Below the pieces are notes generated by a model, which saw only the letters and a list, made by a program, of their open reading frames with translations, ran no database searches and was not told where the DNA came from. 64,000 nucleotides of DNA from Acetilactobacillus jinshanensis. Its GTDB lineage: Bacteria; Bacillota; Bacilli; Lactobacillales; Lactobacillaceae. Shown here in pieces: positions 56,687 through 64,000 of the stretch. Location of the stretch: assembly GCF_004359375.1 (NCBI RefSeq), contig NZ_CP034726.1:434001-498000 (forward strand), in the 5' to 3' direction. Position numbers and translations under genes: made by a program. Numbering within the stretch: the stretch's first letter is position 1; each line of letters opens with the position of its first letter.

Positions 56687-59119
56687 TTGAAAGATAAACA
56701 AAAGATTAAACGTTTAAATCTGGAAACCGTGATGAGTGAACGGTTTAGCCGCTATTCTAAATCGATCATTCAGCAGCGTGCGCTTCCGGACGTTCGAGAC
56801 GGTTTAAAGCCGGTTCAACGAAGAATCCTGTATGCTATGAACAAGGATGGTAACACCTATGATAAAGCCTTCAGAAAGTCTGCCAAGGCCGTTGGTAACG
56901 TTATGGGTAATTTCCATCCCCATGGTGATAGTTCCATTTACGAAGCCTTAATCCATATGAGCCAGGACTGGAAGATGCGTGAACCGTTAATTGAACTTCA
57001 TGGTAATAACGGTTCAATGGATGGTGATCCAGCTGCCGCCATGCGATATACCGAATCTCGTACCAGTAAGATTGCTGGTCAGATGCTTCGTGACATCAAC
57101 AAGGATACCGTCAGTTGGGTTCTAAATTTTGATGATACTGAATACGAACCAACCGTTTTACCATCCCGTTTCCCTAATTTACTAGTTAACGGTGCAAGTG
57201 GGATTTCTTCCGGTTACGCTACCCAGATTCCGCCGCATAATTTAGGTGAAGTCATCGACGCCATTATTTATCTCCAGAGTCATCCCGACGCCACTTTAGA
57301 CGAATTAATGCACTTCATTAAGGGGCCTGATTTCCCAACCGGTGGAATTATTCAGGGCTTAAATGAAATCAAGAAGGCTTATCAGACTGGTCGAGGCCGG
57401 ATTATTGTTCGTTCTCGAGTTAAAATCGTGCCAGTTCGTGGCGGTCGAAAAGAATTAAAGATTACTGAAATTCCGTTCGGCGTTAACAAGATGCAGATGG
57501 TTAAACAGATTGACGCTATTCGTTTAGATAAACGGATTAACGGAATTGCTGAAGTCCGTGATGAAACCGACCGCAGTGGTTTGACGATCGTGATCGAATT
57601 AAAACGGAATGCCGATGCTAAAGGGATCTTGAATTATCTTTATAAGAATACGGATCTCCAGATTGCTTATCACTTTAACGTGGTTGCGATTGATCACATG
57701 GAACCAAAGCGCTTACCGTTAAAGACCATTCTGAATTCTTACTTGGAATTCCAGCGCCAGGTTATTTACCGTCGAACTAATTTTGATCTGCAGAAGGCTC
57801 GTCAACGTCAAGAGATCGTCAAGGGCTTGATTAAAGCCATGTCGATTTTAAGTCAGGTCATTCAGACGATTCGTGCTAGTAAAAACCGTGCTGACGCTAG
57901 CCGTAATTTACAGAAAGCCTTTCGTTTTACTCAGCGCCAAGCCGATTCAATCGTTGCTTTACAGTTATACCGTTTAACTAATACTGACGTAACGGCACTA
58001 AACAACGAAAATAAGGAATTAACTCATAACATCAATTACTTCCATTCCATTTTGGATAGTCATAAGAAATTGGATGCCGTTTTAAAGCATGAATTATTAG
58101 GCATTAAGAAAGAATTTAATTCACCACGTCGAACGACAATCCAGCAGCATATTCAGAATTTACACATTTCTCAAAAAGTTACCGTGCCAAACGAAGACGT
58201 TGTGGTATTAGTTAGTCACGATGGCTACTTAAAGCGAACCAGCTTACGTTCCTATAAAGCTTCACCGAAAAACAAGAACGGTTTAAAGCCGGGTGATTAC
58301 CCAATTTTCGAAAAGCAACTGAATACGCGTAATCATTTATTGATGTTCACTAATAAAGGCCACATGATCTATCGACCGGTCAATGAAATTACGAACGCTC
58401 GTTGGCAGGATACTGGACAGCACATTTCACAGGCGATTGGTCTTGACTTAGATGAACACATCATTGCGATTTATCCGTTCAAGTCATTAAAGGCCAACGG
58501 GATGTTTATGATTGCCACCAGTGATGGTTACATCAAACGCAGTCTCTTTAAGACTTTGAAACCAGGCCGTAATTACCGTCGTCATGCATCACCAGTCGTT
58601 AATCTCAAGACACCGTTATCGAGAGTTGTTAACGTTAGTTACTTACCTGATGACTTGCCGAAATGTACTGTCATGATGATCTCGAAATTTGGCTATGCCG
58701 ATCGATTTGATTTAGCTCAGGTCTCGGTCAGTGGTCAACGAAGTGCCGGTGTTCGCGGAATAAATCTTAAGGATCACGATCGGGTCGTCAACGTTCAGTT
58801 GGTTAATGATAACGATATTTTAGGGATGATTACCCAGCGTGGCGCCTTTAAGAAGCAACCCGTTAATGAAATCCCGGTTACCAGTCGTGACCGTCGTGGA
58901 ACCCGTGTCCTTAAGAAATTAAAGAGTAATCCGCATTACCTGGCCGACTTTATCAAATTAAACCCAGATAATCCGGATCAACCAATTAAGATTTATACGG
59001 ATCACCGTCGCAAACACGTCATCGTACCAAGTGATTACCCGATGAACAACTTGACCTCAAATGGTGAGTTTGTGGTTAAGACCGCTCAAGAGGGTACGCC
59101 AATTCTCATGATGTATTAA
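56687..59119 (+). CDS. parC: DNA topoisomerase IV subunit A
   Basis: This 810-residue protein has the catalytic tyrosine in AMRYTESRTSK (about residue 121) and a quinolone-determining region with the sensitive residues Ser82/Ser83 and Glu86 in HPHGDSSIYEAL. A coiled middle region and a C-terminal beta-pinwheel follow. The start is TTG at 56687 with AAGGAGGA 6 bases upstream. It is in the parE operon. Confidence 0.95.
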   Translation: MKDKQKIKRLNLETVMSERFSRYSKSIIQQRALPDVRDGLKPVQRRILYAMNKDGNTYDKAFRKSAKAVGNVMGNFHPHGDSSIYEALIHMSQDWKMREPLIELHGNNGSMDGDPAAAMRYTESRTSKIAGQMLRDINKDTVSWVLNFDDTEYEPTVLPSRFPNLLVNGASGISSGYATQIPPHNLGEVIDAIIYLQSHPDATLDELMHFIKGPDFPTGGIIQGLNEIKKAYQTGRGRIIVRSRVKIVPVRGGRKELKITEIPFGVNKMQMVKQIDAIRLDKRINGIAEVRDETDRSGLTIVIELKRNADAKGILNYLYKNTDLQIAYHFNVVAIDHMEPKRLPLKTILNSYLEFQRQVIYRRTNFDLQKARQRQEIVKGLIKAMSILSQVIQTIRASKNRADASRNLQKAFRFTQRQADSIVALQLYRLTNTDVTALNNENKELTHNINYFHSILDSHKKLDAVLKHELLGIKKEFNSPRRTTIQQHIQNLHISQKVTVPNEDVVVLVSHDGYLKRTSLRSYKASPKNKNGLKPGDYPIFEKQLNTRNHLLMFTNKGHMIYRPVNEITNARWQDTGQHISQAIGLDLDEHIIAIYPFKSLKANGMFMIATSDGYIKRSLFKTLKPGRNYRRHASPVVNLKTPLSRVVNVSYLPDDLPKCTVMMISKFGYADRFDLAQVSVSGQRSAGVRGINLKDHDRVVNVQLVNDNDILGMITQRGAFKKQPVNEIPVTSRDRRGTRVLKKLKSNPHYLADFIKLNPDNPDQPIKIYTDHRRKHVIVPSDYPMNNLTSNGEFVVKTAQEGTPILMMY

Positions 59120-59120
59120 G

Positions 59121-59149
59121 TTCACAATGTTTTTGAAGCATGATAAAAT
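59121..59149 (+). promoter_or_regulatory. ppaC promoter
   Basis: TTCACA (59121-59126), 17 bases, TAAAAT (59144-59149), 37 bases before ppaC. Confidence 0.65.
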
Positions 59150-59186
59150 GTACAGATAGAAAACCTATGCGAAAGAGGAATTTTAT

Positions 59187-60125
59187 ATGATTGATAAAGA
59201 TAAACAATTAGTCTTTGGTCACCGTAATCCAGATACGGATGCCATTGATTCTGCAATTGCTTACTCATACTTAATGAATAAGTTAGGTTATAACACTGAA
59301 GCCGTTGCCCAAGGTCATCCAAATGAAGAAACTAGCTGGGTATTAAAGTATTTTAACCATAAGGCACCACGTGTAATTACCCACGCTTATCCAGAAGTTA
59401 AAAAGGTTATGTTAGTTGACCATAACGAACCTCAGCAGACGATTCCAGACATCAAGAAGGTTACCGTTACTCACGTAGTTGACCATCACCGGATCGCTAA
59501 CTTTGACACTTTAGCCCCAATTTATTACACGGCTCGTCCTTGGGGTTGTACCAGCACGATTTTAACCGTTATGTTCCATCATCATAACGTTGAAATTCCT
59601 AAACAGTTAGCTGGTTTAATGATGTCAGCTATCATTTCTGATACTTTACTCTTAAAGTCACCAACCACCACTAAGTATGATGTCAAAGCCATTAAGGAAT
59701 TATCAAAGATTTGTGGCGTTGATTACAAGACTTATGGTATTAAAGAATTAAAGGCTGGTACCAACGTTGCCGGTAAGAGTGCTAAGCACTTAATCGATAA
59801 TGATGCCAAGTCATACGTTATGAATGGCAAGCACGTTCGCATTGACCAGATCAACGTGGTTGACTTAGATGACGTTATGAAGCGTGAATCCGAAGTCAAG
59901 AAGGCTATGGAAGACGAATCTAAAGCTAAAGGCTATGACTTATTCTTAGTTATGGTTACCAACGTTTTAGACACCAATTCCACGTTAATTGCTACTGGTG
60001 ACGTCAGCGTTATGGACACCGCCTTTGGTAAGCCTTTAGGTGCTGATGGTTCCGTTAACTTACCTGGTGTTGTATCCCGTAAGAAGCAGGTCGTACCACC
60101 GTTAAACAAAGCTTTCGATAAGTAA
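59187..60125 (+). CDS. ppaC: manganese-dependent inorganic pyrophosphatase
   Basis: This 312-residue family II pyrophosphatase has the DHH-type metal motifs FGHRNPDTDAIDSAIAY (about residues 10-26), VDHNEP and VVDHHRIAN (about 94-102), and the C-terminal DHHA2 domain ending RKKQVVPPL. It hydrolyses pyrophosphate to pull biosynthetic reactions forward. It has its own promoter and terminator. The ribosome-binding site is AAAGAGGA. Confidence 0.96.
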   Translation: MIDKDKQLVFGHRNPDTDAIDSAIAYSYLMNKLGYNTEAVAQGHPNEETSWVLKYFNHKAPRVITHAYPEVKKVMLVDHNEPQQTIPDIKKVTVTHVVDHHRIANFDTLAPIYYTARPWGCTSTILTVMFHHHNVEIPKQLAGLMMSAIISDTLLLKSPTTTKYDVKAIKELSKICGVDYKTYGIKELKAGTNVAGKSAKHLIDNDAKSYVMNGKHVRIDQINVVDLDDVMKRESEVKKAMEDESKAKGYDLFLVMVTNVLDTNSTLIATGDVSVMDTAFGKPLGADGSVNLPGVVSRKKQVVPPLNKAFDK

Positions 60126-60153
60126 TTTAAATTTATTAACCATTAATTTAAGG

Positions 60154-60189
60154 CATGGTTCTGATGATTATTCAGAATCATGTCTTTTT
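60154..60189 (+). terminator. ppaC terminator
   Basis: CATGGTTCTGA (60154-60164) pairs with TCAGAATCATG (60172-60182) with one G-U pair, followed by TC and TTTTT. Confidence 0.9.
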
Positions 60190-60270
60190 GTTTTACCTGA
60201 TAAATGAACCATAATTTTCTGAAATATCCACATAATGAAGCATGAGGAATGATTAAGATAAAGAGTTGTG

Positions 60271-60299
60271 TTCACTGATAAATGAATACACGTTACTAA
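60271..60299 (+). promoter_or_regulatory. promoter of the zinc-ribbon gene
   Basis: TTCACT (60271-60276), 17 bases, TACTAA (60294-60299), 30 bases before the ATG. Confidence 0.55.
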
Positions 60300-60328
60300 T
60301 GTTTAAGTGTTTAAGGAGGGGGATTCCC

Positions 60329-60970
60329 ATGATTTGTCCTAATTGCTATAATGTTATCTTTGGTCACGATGTTTATTGCCCGAATTGTGGGTATCAGCTG
60401 CACGGGAAAACTAATTCGAATGATAATTTAGGTTATCGTTTGGACGCCAAGTTACCAGTGAAACCGGAATTACAATCACGAATGGGTGCTAGATACATTG
60501 CCCGTTACAAATACGCAATGGGCTTTCCATTTAACGAAAAGAACATCGTTCACGCTTCGAAACGGAACCCGGATCTTCAGTATGATCATTTACCAGACCC
60601 GTTGAAGAATGTTTACCAGTCTGAAAATGATACGACCATTCCACAAAAGAATGAATACATTCTGTCGTTTGAAGACAGTGGACTATTGATTATGGGTGTC
60701 GTAGAATTCGTTCGTCAGGCCATTTATAAAGAAAACGGTCAGTACGACTTTAACGATTATAACTTCCACTTTACCCATCATAATCGCTTCATTCCAAAAT
60801 CGAAGATTAAGAAAGCTGATTTACAGGGTGACCCGTCAAATCAGAAACTGGTCATGAACGTTAACGATCAGCAAAAGATGAAGTTTAAAGTGCCTAAAGT
60901 ATGGCAAGCTAAACATTTCCAGATGAAGAACTTCCAGCGTCTCGATAAACTAGTTAATAAATTAAATTAA
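60329..60970 (+). CDS. zinc-ribbon protein of unknown function
   Basis: The protein is 213 residues from the ATG at 60329, which has AAGGAGGGG about 8 bases upstream; the open frame begins 63 bases earlier, upstream of the proposed promoter. The N-terminus is a zinc ribbon with Cys3, Cys6, Cys17 and Cys20 (two CPNC motifs). The rest is soluble, with no membrane segment or catalytic motif I can name. Zinc-ribbon proteins of this layout occur in lactobacilli. The function is not known. Confidence 0.8.
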   Translation: MICPNCYNVIFGHDVYCPNCGYQLHGKTNSNDNLGYRLDAKLPVKPELQSRMGARYIARYKYAMGFPFNEKNIVHASKRNPDLQYDHLPDPLKNVYQSENDTTIPQKNEYILSFEDSGLLIMGVVEFVRQAIYKENGQYDFNDYNFHFTHHNRFIPKSKIKKADLQGDPSNQKLVMNVNDQQKMKFKVPKVWQAKHFQMKNFQRLDKLVNKLN

Positions 60971-60980
60971 GCCCAAAATT

Positions 60981-61034
60981 AAAACACCTGATAATAGTTA
61001 GATTATAAAATCTAATTATTATCGAGTGTTTTTT
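60981..61034. terminator. bidirectional terminator between the zinc-ribbon and permease genes
   Basis: A long inverted repeat: AAAACAC-CTGATAATA-GTTAGATT against AATCTAATTATTATCGAGTGTTTT, with T-runs on both strands. Confidence 0.88.
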
Positions 61035-61051
61035 ATTATCTAAAGATATAA

Positions 61052-62395
61052 CTATCGAATTGCCTTTTGACTATGGTGCTGCATTACAAAGCCGATGATA
61101 ATCCAAGCAACGATCAAGTATGGATATAGATTAGCCGGGAACTTAGGGATTGGATAAACGTTACTGATAAACGGAAAGACTAAAATCAAAGCCCCAAGGA
61201 TTCCGATAATCATGTGAAAAGCGGAATGGCTGTACTTTTTGTTTTTAGCAAAGAACGTTGAGCAACCAATACAGATCATAATGTATGTAATCAACATGCC
61301 TAACGTTCCTAATGTCGACGCATTGATGTAAACCGTTCGGTAGCCATACGGCAAACCAAAGATTGCGTAGATTACGGCCGTCAAAATCGCGGTAAAGGTA
61401 AACGCATTTTCAGGACCGTTAAATTTATGGCTAAGCTTACTTAACTGATGCGGTAAATAATGCTGTTCACTATAAGCGTATAGCATATAGGCACAAGCGT
61501 TACCACAGCCTAGAAATGCTGAAAAGGCACTCAATAGGATTGCAAAGTCCATGACCATTGCCATCGGCTGGCCCAGATATTTAACGGATAGGGCATCTAA
61601 CGGGGATGCCGAATTAGCAAATTCACTCATGTTGCCTAAACCAAAACCGTTGACCTGGATAAAGGTAACGAAGACAAAGAAGATTGGTGCTAGAACGACC
61701 GTCCATAATAAAGCCTTTGGAATGGTCTTCTTCGGCACGTTGGACTTTTCGGATACTGAACAGATTTCTTCAAATCCAGAATAGGACAGGACCGCAAAGA
61801 CGGTTCCTTGGCCAATCCCGCTCCAATTATTATGCTTCGGCATAAACGGTTTTAACGTTAAATTACCAGCGGCACTAACCTTAACGAAGATTGTAACCGA
61901 TAGAATTAATAGGATTAGTAACGATACTAATTCTGTCACTAGCGCAATTTTACTGGTGAACCGGATTCCCAGACTTAAAATAATCCAAATAATTAGGATT
62001 AGGATGAATGGTAAAATCCGGTTTGAGATGTGAAGCCCGAAATGCTTTAGAAAGACGTTTGCGAAATTCCCGACTAGTCCGGCATGGGCCGGCATGATTG
62101 CCACGTACGCCAGGATCAGGATCCAGCCGGTGATGAAGCCACCTTTTTCACCGAACGCTTTTCGGTTGTAGGCGTACACGGATCCGGCACCGGCAATGTA
62201 TTTCGCCATTGCCGCAAAACAAACAGCAACACAGAGGATACCTAAACCGCCCAATAGAAAAGAAACGGGGATGTTGTACCCAGCAAATTTAGTCGTGGCC
62301 GCAGTGGTGTAGGCTAGTGAATCTGTGGGTGCCATCCCTGAAATTGCCAAAGCAAAGAGACCCAGCAACGTTAATTTTTTCCGATCATTATGCAT
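61052..62395 (-). CDS. APC-family amino-acid permease
   Basis: This 447-residue hydrophobic protein has about 12 membrane segments and the APC motifs AISGMAPTDSLAY in helix 1, KYIAGAGSVYAYNRKAFG after helix 2 and SYSGFEEICSVSEKSNVPKKT in helix 6, which belong to the amino-acid substrate pocket region. The substrate is not determined. It is 34 bases downstream of the aminotransferase on the same strand and without a terminator between them, so both are controlled by the leader at 63.6-63.9 kb. Confidence 0.88.
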   Translation of the reverse strand: MHNDRKKLTLLGLFALAISGMAPTDSLAYTTAATTKFAGYNIPVSFLLGGLGILCVAVCFAAMAKYIAGAGSVYAYNRKAFGEKGGFITGWILILAYVAIMPAHAGLVGNFANVFLKHFGLHISNRILPFILILIIWIILSLGIRFTSKIALVTELVSLLILLILSVTIFVKVSAAGNLTLKPFMPKHNNWSGIGQGTVFAVLSYSGFEEICSVSEKSNVPKKTIPKALLWTVVLAPIFFVFVTFIQVNGFGLGNMSEFANSASPLDALSVKYLGQPMAMVMDFAILLSAFSAFLGCGNACAYMLYAYSEQHYLPHQLSKLSHKFNGPENAFTFTAILTAVIYAIFGLPYGYRTVYINASTLGTLGMLITYIMICIGCSTFFAKNKKYSHSAFHMIIGILGALILVFPFISNVYPIPKFPANLYPYLIVAWIIIGFVMQHHSQKAIR

Positions 62396-62429
62396 CTGAA
62401 AATTACCTCGTATTAAAATGATTAATTAG

Positions 62430-63590
62430 TTATTTTTGCATAAATTGTCGGATCCGTTTTAAAGCTTCCTTAATATCACTTAGACTAGCAGCATAACTAA
62501 CCCTTACGTAGCCTTCGCCACCGGGGCCAAAGACGCTTCCGGGAACGACGCCGACGTGGGCCTTTTTAGCTAGTGTAAAAGCAAATCCGACACTATCATT
62601 CTGATACTTTTTCGGTAATTTAGCAAAGGTATAGAATGCACCTTCGGGTTTTGGGCATTTAAAGCCGAGTTTATCTAAGCCGTGACATAGGACCTGGCTG
62701 TTATGTCGATAAGCTCTTTTCATTGGTAGAGCGTCATCAGCACCGTTCTTAAAGGCTTCGTTAGTGGCGTACTGGGAACAGGTCGTAGCGGCTGTAATGG
62801 TGATGGTGTGGACCTTATTAATCTTATCAATAATTTTCTTAGGGCCACAAACGAGGCCGATCCGCCAACCAGTCATGGCAAAAGTCTTGGATGCACCGTT
62901 GAACATGATGACTTGATCTGGAATCATTGTGCCCATGGAATAATGTTTGCATCCATAGGTTAATTCACTGTAGATTTCGTCGGATAGACAGAAAATTGGG
63001 TACTGTTTGATAACGTCTGCTAACTGCTGGAGTTCTGCTTTCGAGTAAACGACTCCAGTGGGGTTATTAGGGTCGTTAAGAATGACGGCCTTAACTTTAG
63101 GATGTGTCTTTAAAGTCTTAGCTAACACTTTCGGTGATAATTTAAAGTTAGTACTATCGGTATTGATAAAGATGGGTTTAGCGTCGTGGATTAATACGTT
63201 CGGGATATAGAATGGATAAATTGGGGTTGGGATGATAACCTCATCTCCAGGGTTGATAATGGCGGCTAAGACAGAACCTAGGCCTTCACTGACACCGGTC
63301 GTAACGAGCATTTCCGATTTTGGATCGTAGTTTAATCCATAGTGAGATTTGAAGAATTTGCTCGCGTTGATTCGAAGGGACAATAGGCCACGCGGGTTAG
63401 TGTAATGGCTGTCGTCATTTTGAATCGCTTTAATCGCAGCTTCTTTGATATGAGCGGGAGTATGAAAACCCGGTTCGCCAACGGTTAATTTAACGACGTC
63501 CGGGATGTTAGCAATGTCATCGTTAAAACTATAAATGCCTAAAGGCCATTTTTGATTAACGTATGTGTTCATACGATTAGATAAATCCAT
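62430..63590 (-). CDS. class I PLP aminotransferase (PatA-like)
   Basis: The protein is 386 residues from the ATG at 63590 (AAGGG 10 bases upstream; the TTG at 63599 is too close). It has the fold-type I hallmarks: GEPGFHTP near residue 39, LNDPNNPTGVVY for the PLP-phosphate/Asp region, SDEIYSELTY and the PLP lysine in GASKTFAMTGWRIG (about 233-246). This pattern fits the PatA/aromatic/N-acetyl-diaminopimelate group of lactic acid bacteria; the true substrate is open. It lies behind an attenuator-like leader and is followed by an amino-acid permease. Confidence 0.9.
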   Translation of the reverse strand: MDLSNRMNTYVNQKWPLGIYSFNDDIANIPDVVKLTVGEPGFHTPAHIKEAAIKAIQNDDSHYTNPRGLLSLRINASKFFKSHYGLNYDPKSEMLVTTGVSEGLGSVLAAIINPGDEVIIPTPIYPFYIPNVLIHDAKPIFINTDSTNFKLSPKVLAKTLKTHPKVKAVILNDPNNPTGVVYSKAELQQLADVIKQYPIFCLSDEIYSELTYGCKHYSMGTMIPDQVIMFNGASKTFAMTGWRIGLVCGPKKIIDKINKVHTITITAATTCSQYATNEAFKNGADDALPMKRAYRHNSQVLCHGLDKLGFKCPKPEGAFYTFAKLPKKYQNDSVGFAFTLAKKAHVGVVPGSVFGPGGEGYVRVSYAASLSDIKEALKRIRQFMQK

Positions 63591-63631
63591 AAATATCAAT
63601 CCCTTTTCATTTTTATAGAATAATTGGCATT

Positions 63632-63668
63632 AAAAAATCCTCACGATTAATTATTAACCGTGAGGATT
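63632..63668 (-). terminator. regulated terminator in the aminotransferase leader
   Basis: On the minus strand AATCCTCACGG (arm 3, 63668-63658) pairs with CGTGAGGATT (arm 4, 63645-63636), extended inside by TTAA/TTAA, then T6 ending at 63632. It lies 42 bases before the aminotransferase ATG and no complete gene lies upstream on this strand except the short leader ORF. Confidence 0.88.
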
Positions 63669-63734
63669 TGGCTACCGATTTAATTTTCGAGTCTAATTGG
63701 ATTAATCCACACAGTTAATAATTCCCGTGTGGAT
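63656..63734 (-). promoter_or_regulatory. attenuator arms 1-3 (alternative structures)
   Basis: On the minus strand arm 1 ATCCACAC (63734-63727) pairs perfectly with the 3' part of arm 2, GTGTGGAT (63712-63705). Arm 2 in full, AACTGTGTGGATT (63716-63704), also pairs with arm 3, AATCCTCACGGTT (63668-63656), with one mismatch and one G-U. Thus 1:2 with terminator 3:4 excludes antiterminator 2:3. Confidence 0.7.
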
Positions 63735-63748
63735 ATCATCAATGATGA

Positions 63749-63844
63749 TTAAGATATTCGCACAGGCATACGATAGCTATTTGCCGCAATAGCTAGCGCA
63801 GCCGCCTGAATATTCACGTGTTCTACGCAATACATGTTAACCAT
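63749..63844 (-). CDS. small leader ORF with alanine-codon run
   Basis: An ORF of 31 codons is read on the minus strand from the ATG at 63844 (another ATG at 63847), with AAAGGAAG about 6 bases upstream. Its middle is QAAALAIAANS, five alanine codons in eight positions, and it ends RMPVRIS before TAA. It lies 24 bases after a -10 box and 14 bases before arm 1 of the attenuator. I do not recognise the peptide. Its size and place fit a regulatory leader peptide more than a functional protein. Confidence 0.6.
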   Translation of the reverse strand: MVNMYCVEHVNIQAAALAIAANSYRMPVRIS

Positions 63845-63867
63845 CATTAACTTCCTTTCACCTAAAA

Positions 63868-63895
63868 ATTATAAACATAATTAACGACTTGTAAA
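63868..63895 (-). promoter_or_regulatory. promoter of the leader-aminotransferase-permease unit
   Basis: On the minus strand TTTACA (63895-63890), a 16-base spacer and a perfect TATAAT (63873-63868). Transcription would start near 63861, about 17 bases before the leader ORF. Confidence 0.8.
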
Positions 63896-64000
63896 TAGGT
63901 TGTGCCAATAAATATAAAATTATTTTGGAAATTTCCTAAAGAATGTGCTGATTTAGGTGAAATTATCGGTACTTTAAATCTTTTGGATTAATCTTGAAGG
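63896..64000. other. unassigned end of window
   Basis: No coding frame or known RNA motif is visible on either strand in these 105 bases; it may be the upstream region of a gene beyond the window. Confidence 0.4.

Noticed and set aside
60266-60328. 21-residue N-terminal extension of the zinc-ribbon protein
   Set aside because: It would start upstream of the proposed promoter and separates the protein from its ribosome-binding site; the CPNC motif begins right after the ATG at 60329.
1-64000. Prophage, insertion sequence, tRNA or rRNA genes, CRISPR
   Set aside because: I found no transposase, integrase, terminal repeats, tRNA-like T-loops with matching stems, rRNA sequence or spaced repeats; the window is core chromosome.

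Overview
The window is chromosomal DNA of a low-GC Gram-positive bacterium, most likely an obligately heterofermentative member of the Lactobacillaceae. Gene content and order follow the core chromosome of lactobacilli: yqeY-phoH-ybeY-dgkA-era-recO-glyQS-dnaG-rpoD-trmK; pyk-cvfB-ribT-scpAB-rluB-ypbB-recQ-cmk-rpsA-der; cca-thyA-dfrA-rbgA-rnhB-dprA-topA-hslU; plsY/parE-parC-ppaC. Gene-specific signals also fit: a glycine T-box before glyQS, a CtsR operator before clpB, and strong intrinsic terminators. No phosphofructokinase gene lies beside pyruvate kinase, as expected if glycolysis runs through phosphoketolase. Several other genes usually found at these positions in lactobacilli are absent (rpsU, hup, xerD, trmFO, xerC, hslV), and dprA carries an in-frame stop, so the genome looks reduced. 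The species is not identified.

Layout. 1-280 is the 5' part of a minus-strand PEP-synthase/PPDK regulatory protein gene. 0.48-17.8 kb is almost all plus-strand housekeeping: RNA processing and ribosome maturation (phoH, ybeY, era), glycyl-tRNA synthetase, primase, the main sigma factor, ClpB and the X-prolyl dipeptidyl peptidase PepX. 17.9-24.4 kb is a mixed patch with an MFS exporter, uvrC, a DegV protein, a shortened DUF4097 protein, a C69 dipeptidase and a small DUF2929 membrane protein, mostly on the minus strand. 24.5-52.8 kb is a long plus-strand run: replication and segregation (dnaE, scpAB, recQ, topA), pyruvate kinase, rpsA, GTPases (der, rbgA), tRNA maturation (cca), folate/thymidylate genes (thyA, dfrA) and hslU. 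52.9-61 kb holds an aldose epimerase-like protein, plsY (minus), topoisomerase IV, inorganic pyrophosphatase and a zinc-ribbon protein. 61-64 kb is a minus-strand unit of an aminotransferase and an amino-acid permease behind a long leader.

The most interesting element is that last leader (about 63.6-63.9 kb, minus strand). It has a good promoter, an unlisted 31-codon ORF with a strong ribosome-binding site and a run rich in alanine codons, and then four RNA arms that can fold as 1:2 plus a terminator 3:4, or as an antiterminator 2:3. This is the architecture of leader-peptide-controlled transcription attenuation, and I do not recognise the leader peptide. Other points worth a second look are the broken dprA, the orphan hslU, the missing xerC and xerD, an extended DnaE, and a 10-base homopolymer inside the promoter of the MFS exporter. 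I found no mobile elements, CRISPR arrays, rRNA or tRNA genes.
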